From an uncultured Pelagibacteraceae bacterium (lineage in GTDB: Bacteria; Pseudomonadota; Alphaproteobacteria; Pelagibacterales; Pelagibacteraceae), in the NCBI GenBank assembly GCA_902527415.1, contig CABZPD010000001.1, forward strand, positions 1-64,000: a stretch of DNA of 64,000 bases, in the 5' to 3' direction. The number at the start of each line of letters is the position of its first letter. The stretch's first letter is position 1. Positions 37,103-45,851 of the stretch are shown here, one piece after another. The translations under genes were made by a program, and so were the position numbers. The notes under the pieces are model-generated. The model searched no databases. It was not told the DNA's origin and saw only the letters and a program-made list of their open reading frames with translations.

Positions 37103-38308
37103 ATGAAAAATTTGATAAGTAAAAAAATACTATTTATTATCTGTGGAGGAATATCTGCTTATAAAAGTCTTGAAACAATTAGGCTTTTTAAAAAGAGTGG
37201 TGCAGATATAAAGACAATTCTTACAACAAGTGCAAAAGAGTTTGTAACTCCACTTTCAGTAACATCACTTTCTCAAGGTAAAGTTTATAGTGATTTATTT
37301 AGTGTAGAAAATGAAACAGAAATGGATCATATTTCACTTTCAAGATGGGCAGATATAATTGTAATCGCGCCTGCAACAGCAAATACAATTTCAAAACTGG
37401 CTCAAGGAACAACTGATGATTTAGCATCCACTGTTGTTTTAGCTTCAAATAAAGACATTATTTTAGCACCAGCTATGAATGTAAGAATGTGGGAGCATCC
37501 AACTACTAAAACAAATATAAAAAAATTAAAAAAGTTTGGATATAAACTAATTGGTCCAGAGGTTGGTGATATGGCATGTGGTGAATATGGAGAGGGTAAA
37601 ATGTCAGACCCATCAATAATTGCTGAAGAAATTGATAAATATTTTTTAATTCAAAAAAATAACAAAAAATTTAAAGCATTAGTTACAGCAGGCCCAACTA
37701 ATGAGTACATAGATCCAGTTCGTTTTATTACGAATAAATCAAGTGGCAAACAAGGATACGAATTAGCAAAATCATTATCCAAAAAAGGTTTTGATACAAC
37801 ATTAATATCAGGTCCAACTAATCTTGAAATAACTAAAGATATTAATCTTATAAAAGTCGAAACAGCGGATGAAATGTTAGTTGCCACTCAAGAAAATTTA
37901 CCTGTTGATGTAGCAATTTTTTCTGCAGCGGTAGCTGATTTTAAAATTAATAAAAAATATGAAAATAAAATTAAAAAACAAGAGAACTTAAACTTAAATT
38001 TAGAAAAGAATGTAGACATACTTCATTATGTATCTAACCATAACTCCATGAGACCTGATCTTGTCATTGGATTTGCAGCAGAAACTAATGAGATTGATAA
38101 AAATGCAGAGGAAAAATTAAACAAGAAAAATTGCGACTGGATAATTTCTAATGATGTATCAAATAAAGATATAGGATTTAATTCTGATTATAATGAGGTA
38201 ACAATTCATTATAAAAACAGAGACGTTAAAAAAGAAAAACTTTCATACAAAAAAAAATCTGGAATTTCTGATGAAATAGTTGATAGAATACTTGATCAAT
38301 TAAATTAA
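37103..38308 (+). CDS. coaBC: Bifunctional phosphopantothenoylcysteine decarboxylase/phosphopantothenate-cysteine ligase
   Basis: GGISAYKSLE, APAMNVRMW, TAGPTNEYIDPVRFITNKSSGKQG. Confidence 0.96.
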   Translation: MKNLISKKILFIICGGISAYKSLETIRLFKKSGADIKTILTTSAKEFVTPLSVTSLSQGKVYSDLFSVENETEMDHISLSRWADIIVIAPATANTISKLAQGTTDDLASTVVLASNKDIILAPAMNVRMWEHPTTKTNIKKLKKFGYKLIGPEVGDMACGEYGEGKMSDPSIIAEEIDKYFLIQKNNKKFKALVTAGPTNEYIDPVRFITNKSSGKQGYELAKSLSKKGFDTTLISGPTNLEITKDINLIKVETADEMLVATQENLPVDVAIFSAAVADFKINKKYENKIKKQENLNLNLEKNVDILHYVSNHNSMRPDLVIGFAAETNEIDKNAEEKLNKKNCDWIISNDVSNKDIGFNSDYNEVTIHYKNRDVKKEKLSYKKKSGISDEIVDRILDQLN

Positions 38309-38745
38309 TGGCGAAAGTTCTTATCAAAAAGTTAGACCCTGCGGTTGAATTACCTGCTTACAAAACAGAAGGTGCATCTGGCATGGATTTGATGGCATTA
38401 GTAAAAGAACCCATCAATCTTAAACCAAACTCATCATGTTTAGTTCCAACAGGCCTTGCTGTTGCATTTTCAGGTGATTTTGAAATCCAAATAAGACCAA
38501 GATCTGGTTTAGCTGCAAAAAACAGTATAACCGTTTTAAATACACCTGGAACTATTGATAGTGATTACAGGGGAGAAATAAAAGTAATTCTATTTAATCA
38601 CGGGAAAAATGATTTCTTGATAAATAATAAGGATAGAATAGCACAAATGATTTTAACGCCTGTAATTAAAATGGATCTCGAGGAAACTGATAATCTACCA
38701 GAAACAATTAGAGGAGAGGGTGGGTTTGGCTCAACAGGAAAATGA
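38308..38745 (+). CDS. dut: dUTP diphosphatase
   Basis: EGASGMDLMA, RPRSGLAAKNSI, RGEGGFGSTG. Confidence 0.96.
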   Translation: MAKVLIKKLDPAVELPAYKTEGASGMDLMALVKEPINLKPNSSCLVPTGLAVAFSGDFEIQIRPRSGLAAKNSITVLNTPGTIDSDYRGEIKVILFNHGKNDFLINNKDRIAQMILTPVIKMDLEETDNLPETIRGEGGFGSTGK

Positions 38746-39497
38746 GCAAAAATTTAAACAAAAAAGAAATAGAGAAATTCTCAAGACAAATAATTCTTAA
38801 AAATATTGGGACGGTAGGTCAAAAAAAGATTTTATCTTCAAAAGTCTTGATAGTTGGTATGGGTGGTCTAGGTTGCCCAGTAGCAGAATTTTTAACTAGA
38901 TCGGGTATTGGTACACTTGGGATTGCAGATCGTGATACTGTAAGTCTCTCTAATATCCACAGACAAGGTCTGTATAATGAAAAAGATATAAATCAATCAA
39001 AAGTAAAGATTGCAAAAAAAAAATTAAATAAAATTAATCCAAAGACAAAAATAAATATTTTTAATTTAAAATTAAATAAAAATACATTTGAAAAAATTAT
39101 TAAAAATTATGACTATATTGTTGATGGGACTGATAACTTTGAAAGTAAATTTTTAATAAATGATTTAAGTCTAAAATATAAAAAATTTCTAGTCACTGGT
39201 GCTATAAGTAAGTTTGATGGACACATTTTTACTTTTAATTTTACCAACAAAAAAGATCCTTGCTTGAGATGTTTTTATCAAGAAGACACAATATCTGATG
39301 AAATTTTAAATTGTGAATATGAGGGAATTTTAGGAACTGTTGCAGGCACAATAGGTACATTGCAGGCAAATGAAGTTTTGAAAAAAATATTAAATATTGG
39401 ACAAAATTTAAATGGATACATTCTAATTCTAGATCTATTAAATTTAAATTTCAGAAAAGCAAAAATTAATAAGAGAAAAAAATGTCTATGCAATTAA
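38742..39497 (+). CDS. ThiF/MoeB family adenylyltransferase
   Basis: RQIILKNIGTVGQKKILSSKVLIVGMGGLGCPVAEFL. Confidence 0.92.
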   Translation: MSKNLNKKEIEKFSRQIILKNIGTVGQKKILSSKVLIVGMGGLGCPVAEFLTRSGIGTLGIADRDTVSLSNIHRQGLYNEKDINQSKVKIAKKKLNKINPKTKINIFNLKLNKNTFEKIIKNYDYIVDGTDNFESKFLINDLSLKYKKFLVTGAISKFDGHIFTFNFTNKKDPCLRCFYQEDTISDEILNCEYEGILGTVAGTIGTLQANEVLKKILNIGQNLNGYILILDLLNLNFRKAKINKRKKCLCN

Positions 39498-39937
39498 TAG
39501 TAAAAAAAATTTATATATTATTTTTTTTATTATTTTTTACTCACATTTCGTTTGCTGATGAAATTTTTGTCTCTCTTAAAAAAAATAAAGTAAATGTTCG
39601 CTACGGGCCAAGTTTTGAATCTGATATTAAATACGTTTATAAAAAAATAAATCTTCCATTAAAACAAATTGATAAAAAAGAAAATTTCAGGCGAATTATA
39701 GATTTAAAAAATAACAGTGGGTGGATTCATATCTCTCAATTAAAAAAAAGTAATTCTGTAATAGCTACGAAAAATAAAGTTTTGTTTAAAAAACCTACAT
39801 CTTTTGCTAAACCAATTGCTCAAATAAAAGAGGGAAGATTATTAATAATAGAAAAATGTGAGCAAAATTGGTGCAAAATTACATCAGAAGAATTTGAAGG
39901 TTGGATTAAAACAGATAATATTTGGGGACTAAATTAA
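39482..39937 (+). CDS. Secreted SH3-domain protein
   Basis: Signal peptide, NVRYGPSFESDIKYVYKK, SGWIHISQLKK. Confidence 0.8.
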   Translation: MSMQLIVKKIYILFFLLFFTHISFADEIFVSLKKNKVNVRYGPSFESDIKYVYKKINLPLKQIDKKENFRRIIDLKNNSGWIHISQLKKSNSVIATKNKVLFKKPTSFAKPIAQIKEGRLLIIEKCEQNWCKITSEEFEGWIKTDNIWGLN

Positions 39938-40533
39938 CTAAAATCAGTAGATAAAGAGGCTATATTTTCTGTAGATAATCTTGTGCTATGAGAATATTCT
40001 TTGTGATCAATTCCAAGCTCAATTTCTGAGCTATTAGATTGAAATTTTTCTATTTGATAATCAGTAAAATTAAAATGAATAAACTGTACTGAAGAAGCTT
40101 TTCCCTCAGCAGACGTTCTGTCAACATCTTCTTCCGGAACTGCGTTAATTTTCTCACCATCTATTTTCATAAACACTGTTTCTTCTATTCCACCAACTTT
40201 TCCAAGAAACGCAGCCCTTGAAATAGGATTATCTATTTCAAACATTAAAGTTGCAGTTAGTTCTTTGCCGTTAGGTATTAAAGGATTGTACGCAGATAAC
40301 TCATCCTGAAGTTGCTCATCACCTCCTTTTTCAATGTAAAGCATTTCTTGTACTTGAGCTAACATTGTTTCATAACTTTCAAAATAAAAAGTTGCATAAG
40401 GACCTAAAGCAATTCTTCTATTTTTTTTATAATCAACAATACTTTTTCTTAATTCACGTCTCTTTTCTGTATAAACATCTAAAGGAATGATGTCTTCTTT
40501 TTGAATTTCTCTTTTTTCTCTCGGCATGATCAT
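39934..40533 (-). CDS. DUF3501 family protein
   Basis: RRIALGPYATFYFESYETMLAQVQEMLYIEKGG; adjacent to Fe-S/rubrerythrin genes. Confidence 0.82.
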   Translation of the reverse strand: MIMPREKREIQKEDIIPLDVYTEKRRELRKSIVDYKKNRRIALGPYATFYFESYETMLAQVQEMLYIEKGGDEQLQDELSAYNPLIPNGKELTATLMFEIDNPISRAAFLGKVGGIEETVFMKIDGEKINAVPEEDVDRTSAEGKASSVQFIHFNFTDYQIEKFQSNSSEIELGIDHKEYSHSTRLSTENIASLSTDFS

Positions 40534-41861
40534 AAGTTATAACTTTTTGCCATTAATTCGATAGGATGTAGTGCCTCATCATTTGATATGTTTGTATCAA
40601 CTTCTAACTGTTTTAAATGTTTACCAGCTAAAGGACAATCAGAAGCCATATACTTATTATTTTTGGTTTTTATTTGTCTAGATGTAGGTCTTCCAACTTT
40701 ATTTGCTAAATCATGAGTTTCTTTCATTACTCCAAAAGTTCCTCCATGACCCGCACATCTTTCAACTACATCAATTTTAACATTTGGTATTAATTTTAAC
40801 ATATCTCTTGCTTTGATACCCATGTTCTGTGCTCTAGCATGACAGGCGTGATGCACAGTTACACCTCCATCAATCTCATTTAATCCTTCTGCTAATCCCT
40901 CATTGTTTGCAATATCCACAACATACTCATCAATATCCATAACATTTGCAGATAATTTTTTTATTTTTTCATCGTTTGGTAATAACAAAGGCCATTCGAA
41001 TTTTAACATCAATCCACAACTTGCTGTTAAGGTTACTACTTTATATCCTTTATCAATCCATTCCATTAAATCCTTAGAAATTTTTTTTGCTTGTTCAACA
41101 ACTTTTGGTAAATCTGCTTGCTCTAAAAATGGCATCCCACAACAACCAGGGTAAGCCTCCTGAACCTCTACACCATTTTTTTTTAAAACTTTTAAAGCAG
41201 CAACACCTGTATTTTTTTTATTAAAATTAACAAAACAAGTTGAATAGATAACAACTTTTCTATCTTTAGAAGGTGTTTGATAATTTATCTTATCTTTATT
41301 TTTTTTAAAATAATTTGAAAACGTTTCTGAGTTATATTTTGGTAACTGAACTCTTTTATCTATTCCAGTAATAAATTCTAGGATTTTTCTAATTAATTTA
41401 TTTTTAATATTTGAAGCCCAGTTAACTATTTTAGAGAACATAACACCAATTTTAGCATTTCTGTCTATTTGAGCTAATTGTGTTGGTACACTTGGTAATT
41501 TACCTAATTTTTTTTGGGCTGTTCTGTATCGAAGCATTAAGTGTGGAAAATCAAGATCAAAATCATGGGGGGGAACATATGGGCATTTGGTCATAAAGCA
41601 CATATCACACAAAGTACATGCATCAACAACAGGGGCAAATTGATCGCTAGATAAGCTTTCAACATCCTCATTTTTAGACTCATCAATCATGTCAAATAAC
41701 TTTGGAAATGAATCACAAAGATTAAAACATCTTCGGCATCCATGACAAATATCAAAAACCCTTCTCATTTCAGAGTCTAACTTTTCAGGATTTAAAAAAT
41801 CCGGATGCTTAAAATCTATAGGATGTCTTATAGGTGCACCTAAACTTCCTTCTTTACTCAT
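40530..41861 (-). CDS. Heterodisulfide-reductase/GlpC-related Fe-S oxidoreductase
   Basis: CHGCRRCFNLCDSFP, CTLCDMCFMTKCPY, two CCG-type domains (YPGCCGMPFLEQ, CAGHGGTFGV). Confidence 0.9.
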   Translation of the reverse strand: MSKEGSLGAPIRHPIDFKHPDFLNPEKLDSEMRRVFDICHGCRRCFNLCDSFPKLFDMIDESKNEDVESLSSDQFAPVVDACTLCDMCFMTKCPYVPPHDFDLDFPHLMLRYRTAQKKLGKLPSVPTQLAQIDRNAKIGVMFSKIVNWASNIKNKLIRKILEFITGIDKRVQLPKYNSETFSNYFKKNKDKINYQTPSKDRKVVIYSTCFVNFNKKNTGVAALKVLKKNGVEVQEAYPGCCGMPFLEQADLPKVVEQAKKISKDLMEWIDKGYKVVTLTASCGLMLKFEWPLLLPNDEKIKKLSANVMDIDEYVVDIANNEGLAEGLNEIDGGVTVHHACHARAQNMGIKARDMLKLIPNVKIDVVERCAGHGGTFGVMKETHDLANKVGRPTSRQIKTKNNKYMASDCPLAGKHLKQLEVDTNISNDEALHPIELMAKSYNL

Positions 41862-41956
41862 ATGACTAAGTTTGAAATAATAATTAATGATAAAGAAACC
41901 AAAACAACGGGTTCATTAAACCAATCCTTAAGTATTTGTACAACTTGCTCTACCAT
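41858..41956 (-). CDS. 32-aa single-TM small protein (MVEQVVQILKDWFNEPVVLVSLSLIIISNLVI)
   Basis: ATG-TGA ORF with ATGA overlap to the downstream Fe-S gene; below track cutoff. Confidence 0.55.
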   Translation of the reverse strand: MVEQVVQILKDWFNEPVVLVSLSLIIISNLVI

Positions 41957-41984
41957 TTTATAAAATTTTAATTTTGAATTGTTT

Positions 41985-42009
41985 TTAGTGGGCGTTAAAC
42001 GCCCACTAA
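41985..42009. other. Perfect 12-bp-arm inverted repeat TTAGTGGGCGTT-A-AACGCCCACTAA downstream of rubrerythrin
   Basis: GC-rich stem in an AT-rich gap; no U-tract on either strand. Confidence 0.6.
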
Positions 42010-42018
42010 GAAATTTAA

Positions 42019-42435
42019 TTAACTAATAGACTCTAAAGTTTTTTGGAATTTACCAGCGTGTGATTTTTCAGCTTTAGCTAAAGTTTCAAACCAGTCTGCG
42101 ATTTCTTCAAAACCTTCTTCTCTAGCAGTCTTAGCCATACCAGGGTACATATCTGTGTACTCATGAGTCTCACCTTCGATAGCTGAAGCTAAGTTAGCTT
42201 TAGTTTCACCAATTGGTTTTCCTGTTGCTGGGTCACCAACTTGTTCTAAGTATTCTAAATGACCATGGGCGTGACCAGTTTCACCTTCTGCTGTTGATCT
42301 AAAAACTGTAGCTACATCATTGTAACCTTCGATGTCCGCTTTTTGTGCAAAATAAAGATATCTTCTATTTGCTTGACTTTCACCAGCGAATGCTGCTTTT
42401 AAGTTTTCCTCTGTTTTACTTCCTTTTAAAGACAT
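42019..42435 (-). CDS. Rubrerythrin
   Basis: [39 protein letters not shown], ferritin-like di-iron motifs; no rubredoxin Cys pairs. Confidence 0.95.
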   Translation of the reverse strand: MSLKGSKTEENLKAAFAGESQANRRYLYFAQKADIEGYNDVATVFRSTAEGETGHAHGHLEYLEQVGDPATGKPIGETKANLASAIEGETHEYTDMYPGMAKTAREEGFEEIADWFETLAKAEKSHAGKFQKTLESIS

Positions 42436-42494
42436 TATTTTCTCCTTTTAAATGTTACTCACCATATAATAGTTATATTAAATATGTCAACAGT

Positions 42495-42511
42495 TTAGAA
42501 TTATTATAATG
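42495..42511. promoter_or_regulatory. Irr/ICE-like box TTTAGAATTATTATAAT upstream of rubrerythrin
   Basis: Shares 16/17 bases with the site at 42974-42990 (reverse orientation). Confidence 0.6.
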
Positions 42512-42539
42512 TAGATTTTAAATTATTGATTTAATTAAA

Positions 42540-42968
42540 TTATTTTTGATTTTGATTATCACTCGCAACTTTAACCAAGACTTCAACTGAATTTATTTTT
42601 TTTCCAGTAATATTTTTTTTTATATTAACTGGATCAATATCATTTTCATCGCAATCTATTAACTCATGAGTGTCTTCATCATAAAAATGATGATGTAAAG
42701 ATGTATTGGTATCAAAATAACTTTTATCACTGTTAATTGAAATTTCTTTTAAGTATCCTTTTTTTTCAAATGCATGAACTGTGTTATAAACTGTAGCTAG
42801 AGATATCTTTTGATTCATTTTCTCAGACAATAATTTAACCAAATCGTTAATAGTGAAATGAAAAGTTTTTTCTCTATTATACAAAACTTCACACATTTTT
42901 ACTCTTTGCTTGGTAGGTCTAAGCCCGACTTCTCTTAATTTTTCAATAAAATTGCAGTTTTTTGGCAT
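42540..42968 (-). CDS. irr: Fur-family regulator, Irr-like
   Basis: GLRPTKQRVKMCEVLY, SLATVYNTVHAFEKKGYLKEI, KSYFDTNTSLHHHFYDEDTHELIDCDE typical of Irr. Confidence 0.85.
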   Translation of the reverse strand: MPKNCNFIEKLREVGLRPTKQRVKMCEVLYNREKTFHFTINDLVKLLSEKMNQKISLATVYNTVHAFEKKGYLKEISINSDKSYFDTNTSLHHHFYDEDTHELIDCDENDIDPVNIKKNITGKKINSVEVLVKVASDNQNQK

Positions 42969-42973
42969 CGTTT

Positions 42974-42990
42974 TTTATAATAATTCTAAA
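42974..42990. promoter_or_regulatory. Irr/ICE-like box TTTATAATAATTCTAAA upstream of irr (and fabA, divergent)
   Basis: Reverse complement TTTAGAATTATTATAAA nearly identical to 42495-42511. Confidence 0.65.
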
Positions 42991-43061
42991 GTATGAATAA
43001 AAATATAGTGTTTTATTATATTATATTAGGATTAAATCAAGTATTAAGGGAGCTCAAAATT

Positions 43062-43562
43062 ATGAAAAAAAACTCATACTCCTACGATGACCTAATAACT
43101 TGTGGAAATGGTGATCTTTTTGGACCTGGCAATGCAAAATTACCTCTTCCGCCAATGCTTATGTTTGACAGAATAACTGAAATCAATGAAAATAATGGTA
43201 CATTTAATAAGGGCTCTTTAAAAGCTGAATTAGATATTAAAGATGATCTTTGGTTTTTTGATTGTCATTTTAAAAAAGATCCAGTTATGCCAGGGTGCTT
43301 AGGTTTAGATGCTATGTGGCAACTGGTAGGTTTTTTTCTAGGCTGGCTAGGAAATCCTGGAAAAGGAAGAGCTCTAGGAGTGGGTACTGTAAAATTTACA
43401 GGTGAAGTTTTACAGAGTGTAAAAAATGTAAGATATGAAATAGATATGAAGAAAATTATGTCTCCTGGAGGAACAACTGTTGGACTTGCAAATGGAATTG
43501 TTCTTGCAGATAATAAAAAAATATATTCAGCAGAAAGTTTAAAAGTGGGGCTATTTAAATAA
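43062..43562 (+). CDS. fabA: 3-hydroxydecanoyl-ACP dehydratase/isomerase
   Basis: [33 protein letters not shown] before ATG at 43062. Confidence 0.95.
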   Translation: MKKNSYSYDDLITCGNGDLFGPGNAKLPLPPMLMFDRITEINENNGTFNKGSLKAELDIKDDLWFFDCHFKKDPVMPGCLGLDAMWQLVGFFLGWLGNPGKGRALGVGTVKFTGEVLQSVKNVRYEIDMKKIMSPGGTTVGLANGIVLADNKKIYSAESLKVGLFK

Positions 43563-44773
43563 TGAGAAGAGTGGTTATTACAGGTTTAGGAATAGTTTCT
43601 TGCTTAGGAAATAATCAAGAAGAAGTTCATCAATCTTTATTAAATTCAAAATCAGGAATTTCTTATGCTGAGGAATACAAAGAGCACAATTTAAAAAGCC
43701 ATGTTCATGGTAAACCGAATATTAAACTTGAAGATCATATTGATAGAAAAACAATTAGATTTATGGGTTCAGGCTCAGCTTATAATTATATTGCAATGAA
43801 AGAGGCAATTGAAGATTCTGGATTAGAAGAAGGAGAAGTGAGTAATTTTAAAACTGGAATTGTAATGGGTTCTGGTGGTCCATCAATTGAAAACGTAATA
43901 CTTGCAGCAGACAAAACCAGGGCTAAAACTCCAAAATTAATGGGGCCTTTTATTGTTCCAAGAACAATGGCCAGTACTGCCTCAGCAACACTTGCCGTAC
44001 CATTTAAAATTAAAGGAACTAACTACACAATGAGTTCTGCATGTGCAACTAGTGGACACTGCATTGGAAATTCTATGGAATTAATTCAAATGGGTAAACA
44101 AGATGTTGTTTTTGCAGGTGGAAGTGAAGAAATTCATTGGGCGATGACAGCAATGTTTGATGCTATGACAGCTTTATCATCAAAATATAATGACACTCCA
44201 CAATCTGCGTCTAGAGCTTATGATAAAACTAGAGATGGGTTTGTAATTGCAGGTGGGGCAGGTGTGTTAGTACTTGAGGAATACGAACATGCTAAAGCAA
44301 GAGGGGCTAAAATATACGCAGAATTAACTGGTTATGGAGCAACTTCGGATGGATACGACATGGTAGCGCCATCAGGTGAAGGTGCTGTTAGATGTATGAA
44401 AATGGCAATGGAAACTGCTAAAAATAAAATCGATTACATTAATACTCATGGAACATCTACCCCAGTTGGAGATATAACTGAGCTTAATGCTATTAAAGAA
44501 ACTTTTGGAGAAGACATTCCAAAAATAAGTTCAACAAAATCTTTATCAGGTCATCCTTTGGGAGCTGCTTCAGTACATGAAGCAATCTATTGTTTAATAA
44601 TGATGAAAAACAATTTCATAACAGGATCAGCAAATATTACAGATATGGATGATGATGCTAAAAAATTTCCGATTATTGCGAAAACTGAAACAGGAACAAC
44701 ATTAAATACAGTAATGTCAAATAGTTTTGGGTTTGGCGGAACTAATGCGGCTTTAATTTTTGAAAAGGTTTAG
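43562..44773 (+). CDS. fabB: Beta-ketoacyl-ACP synthase I
   Basis: [42 protein letters not shown]. Confidence 0.96.
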   Translation: MRRVVITGLGIVSCLGNNQEEVHQSLLNSKSGISYAEEYKEHNLKSHVHGKPNIKLEDHIDRKTIRFMGSGSAYNYIAMKEAIEDSGLEEGEVSNFKTGIVMGSGGPSIENVILAADKTRAKTPKLMGPFIVPRTMASTASATLAVPFKIKGTNYTMSSACATSGHCIGNSMELIQMGKQDVVFAGGSEEIHWAMTAMFDAMTALSSKYNDTPQSASRAYDKTRDGFVIAGGAGVLVLEEYEHAKARGAKIYAELTGYGATSDGYDMVAPSGEGAVRCMKMAMETAKNKIDYINTHGTSTPVGDITELNAIKETFGEDIPKISSTKSLSGHPLGAASVHEAIYCLIMMKNNFITGSANITDMDDDAKKFPIIAKTETGTTLNTVMSNSFGFGGTNAALIFEKV

Positions 44774-44776
44774 TTT

Positions 44777-45562
44777 ATGAGTTTGATGAAAGGTAAAAAA
44801 GGATTAATCATGGGTGTTGCCAATGAAAGATCTATCGCATGGGGTATATCTCAAAAACTTGCTGAAGCAGGAGCTGAACTAGCATTTACTTATTTGGGTG
44901 ACGCTTTAAAAAAAAGAGTAGTTCCTTTAGCAGAAAAATTAAATTCAAATGTTACATTTAGTTGTGATGTTGAAAAAAAAGAAGAAGTAGTAAAATTATT
45001 TGAGGATATTAAATCTCAATGGGGTGAAATTGATTTTGTAGTTCATGCAGTTGCTTTCTCTGATAAATCAGAGTTATCAGGTGAATATTTAAATACAACT
45101 AGAGAAAACTTTTTAAGAAGTATGTTAATTTCATGCTTTTCATTTACTGAAGTAGCAAAAGAAGCCTCAAAGGTGATGAAACAAGGTGGAAGTTTATTAA
45201 CTTTAACTTACGAGTCTACTAAAGCAATTCCAAATTATAATGTAATGGGTGTTTGTAAATCAGCTCTTGAGGCAAGCGTTAAGTATTTAGCAAGAGATTT
45301 AGGAGCCACAGGTATGAGAGTAAATGCTATAAGTGCTGGACCTATCAAGACATTGGCTGCCTCTGCAATTGGAGACGCAAAATTCTTGTATAAATGGAAT
45401 GAAGACCATTCTTTCCTAAAGCGAAATGTAGATATCCATGATGTTGGAAATTCAGCGTTATATCTATTAAGTGACCTTGCTAATGGAGTTACTGGTGAAA
45501 TTCATTATGTAGATGCTGGATATAACAAGGTAGGAATGCCAGATCCTAAAAATATAACCTAA
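44777..45562 (+). CDS. fabI: Enoyl-ACP reductase (NADH)
   Basis: KGLIMGVANERSIAWGISQKLAEAGAELAFTYLGD. Confidence 0.96.
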   Translation: MSLMKGKKGLIMGVANERSIAWGISQKLAEAGAELAFTYLGDALKKRVVPLAEKLNSNVTFSCDVEKKEEVVKLFEDIKSQWGEIDFVVHAVAFSDKSELSGEYLNTTRENFLRSMLISCFSFTEVAKEASKVMKQGGSLLTLTYESTKAIPNYNVMGVCKSALEASVKYLARDLGATGMRVNAISAGPIKTLAASAIGDAKFLYKWNEDHSFLKRNVDIHDVGNSALYLLSDLANGVTGEIHYVDAGYNKVGMPDPKNIT

Positions 45563-45589
45563 AATTTAGTTAAATTTAGTTAAAAATAT

Positions 45590-45796
45590 ATGAAGGGATA
45601 CAGATTTATTACTGATGATGATACAGCAAGATTTTGTAATCGAGTAACTGAGGCATTATCGAATGGATGGAAATTATATGGTGAACCCAAAATGACATTT
45701 GATAAAAAAAGAGGAATAATCCGTTGTGGCCAAGCAGTCATAAAAAATGTTCCAAATAAAAAATACTCAAAAAAAATAAATTTATCTTCAATATAA
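45590..45796 (+). CDS. DUF1737-like small protein
   Basis: 68 aa; TRVTEALSNGWKLYGEPKM-type motif. Confidence 0.75.
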   Translation: MKGYRFITDDDTARFCNRVTEALSNGWKLYGEPKMTFDKKRGIIRCGQAVIKNVPNKKYSKKINLSSI

Positions 45797-45830
45797 AAAA
45801 ACCCCCAGAACTTTTATTCAAGGGGTTTAA
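45795..45830. terminator. Bidirectional terminator AAACCCC...GGGGTTT
   Basis: Stem with A-tract/T-rich flank between convergent genes. Confidence 0.75.
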
Positions 45831-45851
45831 AATTTTAATTTAAGTTATAGA

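Noticed and set aside
45563-45589. Direct repeat AAATTTAGTT x2 before the DUF1737-like gene
   Set aside because: Short AT-only repeat; expected by chance at this base composition.
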